16,252 nucleotides of DNA from an uncultured Lachnospiraceae bacterium (lineage in GTDB: Bacteria; Bacillota; Clostridia; Lachnospirales; Lachnospiraceae): contig CALZHV010000030.1 in NCBI GenBank assembly GCA_945787485.1, positions 1-16,252 on the forward strand, given 5' to 3'. Under the pieces are notes generated by a model that worked only from the letters and a program-made list of their open reading frames with translations, was not told the origin of the DNA and made no database searches. Position numbers and translations under genes: made by a program. Numbering within the stretch: the stretch's first letter is position 1; each line of letters opens with the position of its first letter. This document shows positions 6,941 to 15,221 of this stretch, one piece after another.

Positions 6941-9900
6941 ATGAAAAAGGCGAGAAAAATTTTAATTGTCCTGATGATGGCGATTTTGTCGGTTGCATCA
7001 ATTTCTATTACATCACTTGCAGCAGACAAAAAAGAAGTTGTATCAATTAAAGTTACAAATGTTCAATACGGTATTGTAACTGTTCCGAAGGGTACAAGCT
7101 TTAATATCGCTACAGAAGTAGTTGTAACAGGCGGTGTGGACAAGTCTGTTAAATATACTTCTTCAAACAGTAAAGTTGCAACTGTAAGTTCAACAGGCAG
7201 AATTACCGGAGTAGCTGCCGGTAAGACAACAATTACTATCACAAGTAAGGCTGATGCATCAAAGAGTACAGCACTTACAGTATATGTTGGTAGAAAAGCA
7301 ACAAAGGTTACTATTTCAAAAAATACTGTTACGGCATATGTTGGAACTAAGCTTAAGCTTTCAGCAGCTGTTGATTCACAGGCAGCATGCAAGGAAATTA
7401 AATGGTTGACAAGCGACAAGACAGTTGCAACTGTAGATGCAATTGGAAATGTTATTCCTAAAAAGGCAGGCAAGGTAACAATATTTGCAAAAGCAAAGGA
7501 TAACAGTAATGTGTATGCAAAATGTATAGTTACAGTTAAGGAAAGCGTAACATCACTTAAAGTAACAAATGTTTCTTATGGTGTTGTTACATTGAAGAAG
7601 GGCGCAACCTTTACAGTAAAGGCAGATATTAAAGTTGCACAGTCTTCATTATCAAAGGAGCTTGCATATAAGTCATCTAATAAATCAGTAGCAACAGTAA
7701 GTTCAACGGGTAAAATCACAGCATTAAAGAATGGCTCAGCTATTATTACTGTTATAAGTAAGCAGGATATTTCAAAGAAGAAAACAATTAAAGTTTATGT
7801 AGGTAATCCTGTTAGCAAAATAACATTAGATAACACAGAGGTTACTGTAAACAAAGGTGGTAGAACATATATCACAGGTACTGTAGATGATAAGGCAACA
7901 TATAAATATGTTGCATACTACAGCTCAGACGAATCTATTGCAACAGTTAATTCAAAAGGCTTTATCACAACAAAGAAGGCCGGTACAGTTAAAATATATG
8001 CAATAGCAAGAGATAACAGCGGTGTTAAGGCAGCATGTACGGTAAATGTTATAAATCATTTAGATGGTTATAATCTTGTATTTGAAGATAATTTTGACGG
8101 TGATTCACTTGATACTACTAACTGGAACTATGAAGAGCATGCACCTGGCTGGGTAAACGAAGAGTTACAGTCATATGTGGCAGGTGATTCAAATGTTTAT
8201 CTTAAAAACGGTAAGCTTGTTATAGATCCAAATAAGGATGAAGAAGGAAATATTACATCAGGTAGAATAAATACTCTTGGAAAGCAACAGTTCAAGTATG
8301 GTTATTTTGAAACAAGAGCAAAGGTTCCGACAGGAGCAGGTTATCTTCCTGCATTCTGGCTTATGTCAGCAGATGAAAATCTTTATGGACAATGGCCAAG
8401 ATGTGGTGAGATTGATATCATGGAGGTTATGGGACATGAGACAAATAAGACTTATGGAACAATCCACTATGGTAATCCACATGGACAGAGTCAGGGAACA
8501 TATACACTTCCGCTTTATTCATATGCAGATCTTTATCATACATTTGCATGTGAGTGGGAGCCGGGTTCAATTAAGTGGTATGTAGATGGCGTGTTAATTC
8601 ACGAGGAGCATAAATGGTATAGCACAACAGAGGGACAGGGAACTGTAACATATCCTGCACCTTTTGACCAGGAATTCTACATAATACTTAATCTTGCAGT
8701 TGGTGGTTCATGGGTAGGATATCCGGATGAAAATACAAGCTATGATGAAAACTTCCAGATTGATTACGTAAAAGTATATCAGAAGGATTCCTATAATGAA
8801 GATGTTGAAATGCCAATAGAAGATATTATTATCAGAGACCCTGATGAAAATGGTAACTATGTAATTAATGGTGATTTTTCAAAAGCAGATCCATTAGATG
8901 GAACAAAGGATTGGCAGTTCCTTACAGCCTTAGGTGGAAAAGGTAGTGCTTCAATCGTAAACGAGCAGGTTGAAATAAAGACAGAAGCTGCAGGTACAGC
9001 TGATTACAGTATACAGCTTGTACAGCCAAATATTCCTCTTGAGAAGGGATATCAGTATGAGATATCATTTGATGCTTATGCAGATGAAGAAAGAACTATG
9101 ATAGCAGATATTTCTGCACCATCACTTAACTATTTAAGATATTTCAATGATACAAAGGTTGCTCTTACAACAGAAAAGCAAAACTTCAAGTATACATTTG
9201 ATATGACAATGGATACTGATGATAAGGCAAGGGTAGAATTCAACCTTGGTAAAACAGCTAGTAACGCTACAGTATACATTGATAATGTAGTAATTAAAAA
9301 AGTAAAAGAAATAGAAATAATTGACAAGAAAACTCCAAGAAGTGATGGAAATTACATTTACAACGGTAAGTTCCAGGAGGGAGCAAACAGACTTGGATAT
9401 TGGGAGATTAACGGTGATGAAGCAAATATTGTTGAATACAATGTAACATCTCTTGAGGACGGACGTAAGTTCCATATCAATACCAAGGATTGTGAATCAC
9501 TTGAAAATGTAACACTCAGACAGACGGAGGTTCCGTTTGCAACAAATGTTGATTATGCATTATCATTTGATGCAAAATGCGCAACAGGTGAAACTGCCAC
9601 AATAAATGTTTTGGTAGGTGGTGAATTATATACATTTGATATTAATGATACTATGACTACTTACACTGCAAAATATAGTGTTGGTGAAGAAATTACTTCA
9701 GATGAATTTGTTGTTGAATTAGGTGCAAACAAAGATATTTACTTAGATAATATTTCATTAACAGAGGATGCGATTATTAAGAATGGTTCATTTAATGCAG
9801 GTATGTCAGGATATGAAGTATATGGCGCTTCAGGTACAGATTATACAGCAGTTATTGACAGCCTTTCTGAAGATAATGCATTTGATATTACAATTAAAAA

Positions 9901-11239
9901 TACAGGTGCAAATGAATGGGATATTCAGCTTAAGCAGAATAATGTAGAACTTATCAAAGATCAGTGGTATACATTTAAGTTTGACATAAAGTCAGATATG
10001 GCAAGACAGTTTAAGTATGCATTACAAAAAGATGGTTCAGCAGATAATGACTGGAGTCCTTATGCAGATGGTATTATAGATTTAGCCGGTGATGGTGAGT
10101 ATGTAACAATTACAAAGACATTTAAGAATAAGAAGGGTACAGATCCTAATGCTATTCTTAGCTTCTCAATGGGTGCGGTTGCAGGTGAACAAATCACAAC
10201 TGCTCACAGAATTTGTATAGACAATATTTCGCTTGTTATGGTTGATGAACCTCAGAAACCGGATGTGCCAACAACAGAGGATGTAGAAATATTAGTAAAT
10301 CCGGGATTTACAGATGGAAATCCTGATCCATGGTTTTTAAATAAGTGGGCAGACGGAGATGCTGAGGCAGTTTATGAAGACGGAATTGCAAAGATTAATG
10401 TGAAGGCTGCAGGTACAGAAACATCAAGTGTACAGCTTGTTCAAAATGATTTGACAATCGAAGAAGGAGCTACATACATAGTAAAATTCAAGATTAAATC
10501 ATCTTTAGGAAGAAATATAAGCTGGTCATTACTTGATCCGTCAAACGGATATAACTGGTATGCAGGTGAGGATATAAGCCTTACAGCAGATGAGATTTCA
10601 GAAATTGAATATGAATTTACATGCCCTGCGGGTGATGAAGGAAAGCCGGGAACAGATACGATGGCATTCCAGATTAATATGGGATACTTTGAAGGTGCAT
10701 GTGATCCATCAGCGATTGAAATATCAGATATTTCAATAGTAAAGAAAGGTGTTCCTGCATCAGATGTAGAAATATTAGTAAATCCGGGATTTACAGATGG
10801 AAATCCTGAGCCATGGTTTTTAAATAAGTGGGCAGACGGAGATGCTGAGGCAGTTTATGAAGACGGAATTGCAAAGATTAATGTGAAGGCTGCAGGTACA
10901 GAAACATCAAGTGTACAGCTTGTTCAAAATGATTTGACAATCGAAGAAGGAGCTACATACATAGTAAAATTCAAGATTAAATCATCTTTAGGAAGAAATA
11001 TAAGCTGGTCATTACTTGATCCGTCAAACGGATATAACTGGTATGCAGGTGAGGATATAAGCCTTACAGCAGATGAGATTTCAGAAATTGAATATGAATT
11101 TACATGCCCTGCGGGTGATGAAGGAAAGCCGGGAACAGATACGATGGCATTCCAGATTAATATGGGATACTTTGAAGGTGCATGTGACCCATCAGCGATA
11201 GAAATATCAGATATTTCAATAATTAAAAAAACTAACTAA
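6941..11239 (+). CDS. Secreted GH16 endo-beta-glucanase (laminarinase-like) with Big_2 and CBM4/9 modules
   Basis: A 1432-residue exported multimodular enzyme. Residues 1-27 are a signal peptide ending near SLA|A. Four Big_2 Ig-like domains follow (about 31-117, 118-200, 201-288, 289-371); 1 resembles 3 and 2 resembles 4, so a pair was duplicated. The GH16 catalytic domain spans about 376-613, with GWVNEELQSYV and active site EIDIME: Glu490 nucleophile, Asp492, Glu495 acid/base. The ExDxxE spacing fits laminarinase-type endo-1,3(4)-beta-glucanases rather than lichenase ExDxE. Five CBM4/9-like jelly-roll modules follow (about 637-787, 802-944, 945-1102, 1114-1266, 1275-1427), each starting near 'NGxF' or 'NPGF'. 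The last two are nearly identical. No LPXTG or SLH anchor is seen; Big_2 domains may hold it at the surface. The start at 6941 has AAAGGAAGG 8 nt upstream; the 6923 ATG lacks a site. It is divergent from an AraC regulator. Confidence 0.93.
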   Translation: MKKARKILIVLMMAILSVASISITSLAADKKEVVSIKVTNVQYGIVTVPKGTSFNIATEVVVTGGVDKSVKYTSSNSKVATVSSTGRITGVAAGKTTITITSKADASKSTALTVYVGRKATKVTISKNTVTAYVGTKLKLSAAVDSQAACKEIKWLTSDKTVATVDAIGNVIPKKAGKVTIFAKAKDNSNVYAKCIVTVKESVTSLKVTNVSYGVVTLKKGATFTVKADIKVAQSSLSKELAYKSSNKSVATVSSTGKITALKNGSAIITVISKQDISKKKTIKVYVGNPVSKITLDNTEVTVNKGGRTYITGTVDDKATYKYVAYYSSDESIATVNSKGFITTKKAGTVKIYAIARDNSGVKAACTVNVINHLDGYNLVFEDNFDGDSLDTTNWNYEEHAPGWVNEELQSYVAGDSNVYLKNGKLVIDPNKDEEGNITSGRINTLGKQQFKYGYFETRAKVPTGAGYLPAFWLMSADENLYGQWPRCGEIDIMEVMGHETNKTYGTIHYGNPHGQSQGTYTLPLYSYADLYHTFACEWEPGSIKWYVDGVLIHEEHKWYSTTEGQGTVTYPAPFDQEFYIILNLAVGGSWVGYPDENTSYDENFQIDYVKVYQKDSYNEDVEMPIEDIIIRDPDENGNYVINGDFSKADPLDGTKDWQFLTALGGKGSASIVNEQVEIKTEAAGTADYSIQLVQPNIPLEKGYQYEISFDAYADEERTMIADISAPSLNYLRYFNDTKVALTTEKQNFKYTFDMTMDTDDKARVEFNLGKTASNATVYIDNVVIKKVKEIEIIDKKTPRSDGNYIYNGKFQEGANRLGYWEINGDEANIVEYNVTSLEDGRKFHINTKDCESLENVTLRQTEVPFATNVDYALSFDAKCATGETATINVLVGGELYTFDINDTMTTYTAKYSVGEEITSDEFVVELGANKDIYLDNISLTEDAIIKNGSFNAGMSGYEVYGASGTDYTAVIDSLSEDNAFDITIKNTGANEWDIQLKQNNVELIKDQWYTFKFDIKSDMARQFKYALQKDGSADNDWSPYADGIIDLAGDGEYVTITKTFKNKKGTDPNAILSFSMGAVAGEQITTAHRICIDNISLVMVDEPQKPDVPTTEDVEILVNPGFTDGNPDPWFLNKWADGDAEAVYEDGIAKINVKAAGTETSSVQLVQNDLTIEEGATYIVKFKIKSSLGRNISWSLLDPSNGYNWYAGEDISLTADEISEIEYEFTCPAGDEGKPGTDTMAFQINMGYFEGACDPSAIEISDISIVKKGVPASDVEILVNPGFTDGNPEPWFLNKWADGDAEAVYEDGIAKINVKAAGTETSSVQLVQNDLTIEEGATYIVKFKIKSSLGRNISWSLLDPSNGYNWYAGEDISLTADEISEIEYEFTCPAGDEGKPGTDTMAFQINMGYFEGACDPSAIEISDISIIKKTN
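10280..11221 (+). repeat. Near-identical 459-bp direct duplication encoding the last two CBM modules
   Basis: Copy 1 (10280-10738) and copy 2 (10763-11221) differ at only three bases by eye comparison: GAT/GAG giving Asp/Glu, and two silent changes. They are separated by a 24-bp linker (period 483 bp, 161 codons, in frame). The three other CBM modules upstream are only distantly similar, so this duplication is recent or kept uniform by gene conversion. Confidence 0.97.
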
Positions 11240-11261
11240 TTCCGTCATATGGAATGATTTC

Positions 11262-11290
11262 AGGGCAACACGTAATGTGTTGCCCTTTTT
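11262..11290 (+). terminator. Intrinsic terminator of the GH16 gene
   Basis: AGGGCAACAC (11262-11271) pairs perfectly with GTGTTGCCCT (11277-11286) around a 5-nt loop, followed by a T-run to 11290. It starts 23 bp past the glucanase stop, making that gene a single-gene transcript. Confidence 0.95.
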
Positions 11291-11370
11291 ACTGTATAGA
11301 AAACTTTTCGTTTCCTATGCAATAATTCGGATTATAAGACGTTAAATAATGCTTTATATAAATAATAATA

Positions 11371-11398
11371 TTGTTGAAATAAAATAATATGTTATAAT
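11371..11398 (+). promoter_or_regulatory. Promoter of the DMT transporter-CobW-DUF4153 unit
   Basis: TTGTTG (11371-11376), a 16-nt spacer and TATAAT (11393-11398), with TG one base ahead of the -10 (extended -10). It lies 33 bp upstream of the transporter start and just after the previous terminator. Confidence 0.75.
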
Positions 11399-11431
11399 CA
11401 GTGTGTTAAAATATGATCAGGGGAATTTAGT

Positions 11432-12319
11432 ATGAAGAAGCTTGCACCTTTTTTGATATTATTAGCCGGTATATTATGGGGGATTATTGGATTTTTCGTA
11501 AGAAAGCTTAATTATTTGGGGTTTGGTCCTTTTGATATAGTATTTATTAGAGCAATAACTACAATGTCTTTGCTTCTTATATTTTTGCTTATATATAATA
11601 ATAAAATGCTTAAAATAAAACTAAAGGATATATGGTGTTTTATTGGAACGGGTATATTAAGCATTGTTTTTTTTAATTTTTGCTATTTTAAAGCAATCAA
11701 TTTGACATCATTATCAGTAGCTGCAGTTTTGTTATATACTGCTCCTGCAATTGTATTAATATTATCATCAGTATTTTTTAGAGAAAAAATAACCATAATA
11801 AAAATAATATCTATGTTGTTGACATTTGCCGGTTGTGTGCTGGTGTCAGGAGCTTTGAGTGATAAAGGCAACATAAATTTGCAGGGAATAGTATTTGGCT
11901 TAGGTGCAGGGCTGGGTTATGCTTTATATTCAATATTCAGCAGATGTGCACTGGAAAGGGGATATCATTCCCTTACAATTTCGTTTTATACATTTGTATT
12001 TGCTTCGGTTTCAAGCGTTTTCCTGACTGATTTAAAGAAAATAGGCAGGGTGTGTCTGGCTGATTACAGGCTTATTGTTTTTTGTATGATATTTGGGTTA
12101 ATTAGTACTGTGATACCATATATTGTTTATACATTAGGTTTAAATGAAATGGAAAACAGCAGAGCTTCGATTATTGCGTCAATTGAACCTGTTGCAGCTA
12201 CAATGCTTGGAATATTGTATTTCCATGAAAAATTAAAAATAAATGAAATGGTAGGAGCATTATTTGTTATAACTGCAATTGTAACAAGAAATTGGAGAAA
12301 GAAAAATGAAGAAGATTGA
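11432..12319 (+). CDS. DMT superfamily transporter (EamA family)
   Basis: An integral membrane protein of 295 residues with about ten transmembrane segments arranged as two EamA repeats (roughly 5-140 and 150-288). The first opens with the typical 'AGILWGIIGFFVRKL', and the second contains 'GLGAGLGYALYSIFSR'; each repeat ends in a 'REKIT'/'HEKLKINEMVGALFVI' segment common in the family. Members export amino acids, metabolites or metals, or carry nucleotide sugars; the substrate cannot be told here. The start has AGGGGA 7 nt upstream. Its last 14 bp overlap the CobW-like GTPase gene, so the two are translationally coupled and probably function together. Confidence 0.9.
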   Translation: MKKLAPFLILLAGILWGIIGFFVRKLNYLGFGPFDIVFIRAITTMSLLLIFLLIYNNKMLKIKLKDIWCFIGTGILSIVFFNFCYFKAINLTSLSVAAVLLYTAPAIVLILSSVFFREKITIIKIISMLLTFAGCVLVSGALSDKGNINLQGIVFGLGAGLGYALYSIFSRCALERGYHSLTISFYTFVFASVSSVFLTDLKKIGRVCLADYRLIVFCMIFGLISTVIPYIVYTLGLNEMENSRASIIASIEPVAATMLGILYFHEKLKINEMVGALFVITAIVTRNWRKKNEED

Positions 12320-13235
12320 TTTGATTACAGGTTTTTTGGGGTCAGGAAAGACTTCATTTATAAAAAAATATGCACGGTACTTAATTAAACAGGGGTTTAA
12401 GGTTGGAATTCTTATAAATGATTATGGCGCTGTGAATGTAGATATGATGCTTTTGCAGGATTTGCAAAAGGAGGGGTGTGAGCTCGAGATGGTTGCAGGA
12501 GGCTGTGATGCAGAATGTCACAGAAGAAGATTTAAAACAAAGCTGATTGCAATGGGAATGAGTGATTATGACAGGGTGTTAATAGAACCTTCCGGTATAT
12601 TTGACGTAGATGAATTTTTTGACGCTGTATATGAAGAACCTCTATGTAAATGGTATGAAATAGGAAATGTAATAACAATTGTTGATGCAAATATTGAAGA
12701 AGAGCTTTCGGAGCAGTCAGAATTTATTTTTGCATCAATGCTGGCTAATGCAGGAATGGTACTGCTTAGCAAGACAGAGTGTGCGCAAAAAGATAAAATA
12801 TCTCAAACTATTGCCCACATAAATAAATCAATGGAAAAAATAAAATGCAAAAGAAGATTTGAACATGAAATACTTATCAAGGATTGGAATAATTTTAATG
12901 ATTCGGATTATGAGAGAATCCTTAATTGTGGGTATGTTGCAGAAGATTATGTAAAGACTTTAGATGAAGATAATGCTTTTAATACCATATATATTATGAA
13001 TAAAAAAATACCGGAGGAGCTGTTTAATAAACTATTGAACGACAATGAATGCGGTGAAGTTTTTCGAATAAAGGGTTTTGTAAAGGCATCTGATAACAAT
13101 TGGCTTCAAATAAATGCAACAAGCAAAGAAATATGTATTGATGAGATTGCGCTTGGCCAGGAAATTATTATTGTAATAGGTGAAAATCTTAATGAAACAA
13201 GAATTAATGAAATAATTGGCGAATATGTTTTGTAA
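12306..13235 (+). CDS. CobW/COG0523-type GTPase, divergent member
   Basis: A cytoplasmic G3E-family P-loop GTPase of 309 residues. Walker A GFLGSGKT is at 9-16, NDYGAVNVD at 38-46, and the family's Glu-containing motif EPSG at 94-97. COG0523 proteins are metal chaperones or insertases, usually with a GCxCC metal site; here the equivalent region reads GGCDAEC (65-71), leaving Cys67 and Cys71 (plus His72) in a changed arrangement. The guanine-recognition motif NKxD is replaced by SKTE (155-158). A C-terminal region (about 225-309) exists but lacks the His-rich tail of zinc-responsive members. The ribosome site GGAGAAAG sits inside the upstream gene, 14 bp of which overlap. No zinc, cobalt or nitrile hydratase genes are nearby, so the metal and client are unknown. 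Confidence 0.85.
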   Translation: MKKIDLITGFLGSGKTSFIKKYARYLIKQGFKVGILINDYGAVNVDMMLLQDLQKEGCELEMVAGGCDAECHRRRFKTKLIAMGMSDYDRVLIEPSGIFDVDEFFDAVYEEPLCKWYEIGNVITIVDANIEEELSEQSEFIFASMLANAGMVLLSKTECAQKDKISQTIAHINKSMEKIKCKRRFEHEILIKDWNNFNDSDYERILNCGYVAEDYVKTLDEDNAFNTIYIMNKKIPEELFNKLLNDNECGEVFRIKGFVKASDNNWLQINATSKEICIDEIALGQEIIIVIGENLNETRINEIIGEYVL

Positions 13236-13293
13236 TATTCTGCTTGTAAATGACAAATCAAGTCATGCCGTTAAAAAAGAGGTGTAGATGTAA

Positions 13294-15123
13294 ATGGAAA
13301 ATAATAATGAAAATAATAATGTAAATAATAATGAAAATATTTCGTCCGATATCAAACCACAATTCATTCCATATAATGCAGAACATTTAGAACTTAAATC
13401 TGTAAATAAAGAAGAAGTAAACAATACGGACGAGAAAAACAGCGAGAAAATAAAGCCGAATAAAATTAAGAAAAAGCTGGTGAAAAAGCTCAAAGATAAT
13501 TTACAAAGCTTTGGTAATATATTCAGGCAATATCCGATAACAATCGGTTCTATTGTTTTGGCTTCTTTACTTGCTGCAATAATAATTGATGTAGACAGTA
13601 CATTGCGTATATATGATTGGCTTACAAGAATTATATTCTTTCTCTTTTATTTTTCTGCCGGTTCACTGTTGACAGAAGAATTTTTCAGACATGATATAAT
13701 ACATAATAAACTAAAAAACAAATCACTTGTAATTGCTTTGAAAAGTGTGTTTTTTGCCGTGAATGCTGTAATTTCATTTGCATGGGATTTGGTTTTGGTA
13801 TTTGATTTGAATTATTTTAATGATAATCTGGTTGAATATTTCTCAAGAGGATTAGCCGTATATATTATTACGATTATATTAGTAACAGTTTATTTGATGC
13901 TAAAACGTAATAATACAACAATTGAGTCATATGCTTTAGAAGTAACATGTTCTTTGATTAAATCAACCTTTGTATATGGAATAATTGCAATTGGATTTTT
14001 AATTGTATTAATTATTTTTAATTCACTTATATATGATACGGAAGAGTGGGAGCTTATCGAACGTGTGGAGATTTTTATTGCTTCGGGAATTTATATGCCG
14101 GCTATAATATTATCTTTTTCGAAGGTTACAGGCAACATAAGTAAATTTGCAAAAGCAATAGTTGAATATGTTTTGTTATCGTTGTTAATAATAGCATTTT
14201 TGATAGTATATTTATATATTGCCAAGATTATTATTACATTTGAATTACCTAGCAACGAAGTATTTAATATTCTGACTTTCTTATTTGCAATAGGCTTACC
14301 GATATGGACATTTGCGATGGAATTTAAAGAAGATATTATGGGCAAAATTGCTCGTTTTATCCCATTTGCATTTGCTCCGTTTATCATTTTGCAGGCAATT
14401 TGCGTAATTCTTCGTATTTCTCAATATGGTGTTACGGTATCGAGATATCTCGGAGTTGCTGTTATTGTTTTTGAAATTATTTACATAGCCTTGTATTGCG
14501 CAAAATTTGGAAAATATATAGATAAAATGATATTTGTTACAATTGCTATGGTGGGGATAATACTAGTGCTTCCGTTTTGTAATATGTATGCAGTAACAGT
14601 AAAATCACAGAGCTCAAGGATTGAAAACATAATGAATAAGGGTGTTGAAAATCTGACTGATGAAGAAAAAAAAGCTGTAAGCGATAGCTTTAGCGAATTA
14701 AAATACAATGCCGGCTGTGAAGGGAATACATATATCAAAGAAAATTACACTGAGGAACTGTCGGATGAAATAACAGGTTGGTATTACCTTTCGACTGATA
14801 ACAGACAATATTATTCTTCACAGACAACAATTGACGAAATTGATATAAGTGCTTATGATAAAATGAGTAGTCTTGATTCGGGCTACATTTCAGGTACAAT
14901 TGATATAACTGCGATAAATGCAAATACATTCCAGGGAACTCCGATTACGATTGACATGACTGACATATTTGAAGGCTTAATGGAATATGATTATGATTAT
15001 TTAGACAATAACAATATGTTTTATGTTGGTGAAGGGCAATATGTTTTTCTTACATATATCCATATTGAAGTTGAAAATGACGAGATACAGAATCTTAATT
15101 TTAGCGGATATATATTTGAATAA
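13294..15123 (+). CDS. DUF4153-like polytopic membrane protein
   Basis: A 609-residue protein in three parts. The N-terminal ~75 residues are polar: an Asn-rich opening (ENNN repeats) then Lys-rich 50-67. Residues about 82-430 hold ten or so transmembrane segments; GVTVSRYLGVAVIVFEIIYI (379-398) and 'GLPIWTF' (334-340) resemble DUF4153 proteins. The C-terminal ~175 residues are hydrophilic, acidic and Tyr/Asp-rich with no membrane segment, beginning 'MYAVTVKSQSSRIENI', also typical of that family. The start at 13294 is forced: an ATG six bases earlier is followed at once by TAA, and GAGGTG lies 10 nt upstream. It follows the CobW-like gene by 58 bp without a terminator. The function of this family is not known; recognition is from memory of family patterns. 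Confidence 0.78.
   Translation: MENNNENNNVNNNENISSDIKPQFIPYNAEHLELKSVNKEEVNNTDEKNSEKIKPNKIKKKLVKKLKDNLQSFGNIFRQYPITIGSIVLASLLAAIIIDVDSTLRIYDWLTRIIFFLFYFSAGSLLTEEFFRHDIIHNKLKNKSLVIALKSVFFAVNAVISFAWDLVLVFDLNYFNDNLVEYFSRGLAVYIITIILVTVYLMLKRNNTTIESYALEVTCSLIKSTFVYGIIAIGFLIVLIIFNSLIYDTEEWELIERVEIFIASGIYMPAIILSFSKVTGNISKFAKAIVEYVLLSLLIIAFLIVYLYIAKIIITFELPSNEVFNILTFLFAIGLPIWTFAMEFKEDIMGKIARFIPFAFAPFIILQAICVILRISQYGVTVSRYLGVAVIVFEIIYIALYCAKFGKYIDKMIFVTIAMVGIILVLPFCNMYAVTVKSQSSRIENIMNKGVENLTDEEKKAVSDSFSELKYNAGCEGNTYIKENYTEELSDEITGWYYLSTDNRQYYSSQTTIDEIDISAYDKMSSLDSGYISGTIDITAINANTFQGTPITIDMTDIFEGLMEYDYDYLDNNNMFYVGEGQYVFLTYIHIEVENDEIQNLNFSGYIFE
13297..13338 (+). repeat. 12-bp codon repeat encoding (E/V)NNN at the DUF4153 N-terminus
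   Basis: Three in-frame 12-bp units (GAA or GTA followed by AAT AAT AAT) plus a partial fourth occur directly after the start codon. The number of units can change by slippage without shifting the frame. Confidence 0.8.
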
Positions 15124-15162
15124 AATGTTTATGTAATAAAAATAATGATGAAAAAAATATCT

Positions 15163-15192
15163 TTGCACTTTTAAAATAACAATTGATATAAC
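15163..15192 (+). promoter_or_regulatory. Promoter of the pyridoxal kinase gene
   Basis: TTGCAC (15163-15168), an 18-nt spacer and TATAAC (15187-15192). It lies 29 bp ahead of the kinase start codon, in the 98-bp gap after the DUF4153 gene, indicating a separate transcription unit. Confidence 0.6.
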
Positions 15193-15193
15193 A

Positions 15194-15205
15194 TTTGATA
15201 TCAAA
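15194..15205. promoter_or_regulatory. 12-bp palindrome at the predicted start site; candidate operator
   Basis: TTTGATATCAAA is a perfect palindrome beginning 2 bp after the -10 element. A further TTGATAT half-site (15183-15189) overlaps the -10 as a direct repeat. Placement suits a repressor site, but no regulator is identified. Confidence 0.4.
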
Positions 15206-15221
15206 ATCAGGAGGGAAAGTA

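Noticed and set aside
7063..7473. 136-residue minus-strand open frame
   Set aside because: It lies wholly inside the Big_2 region of the glucanase, has no ribosome site, and mirrors the repetitive codons of the sense strand.
10280..11221. Repeat region as a mobile element or CRISPR-like array
   Set aside because: The repeat is in-frame coding sequence for a protein module, with no terminal inverted repeats, target duplications or spacers.
13250..13266. ATGAC/GTCAT hairpin after the CobW-like gene as a terminator
   Set aside because: The stem is only 5 bp and no T-run follows; it is too weak to call.
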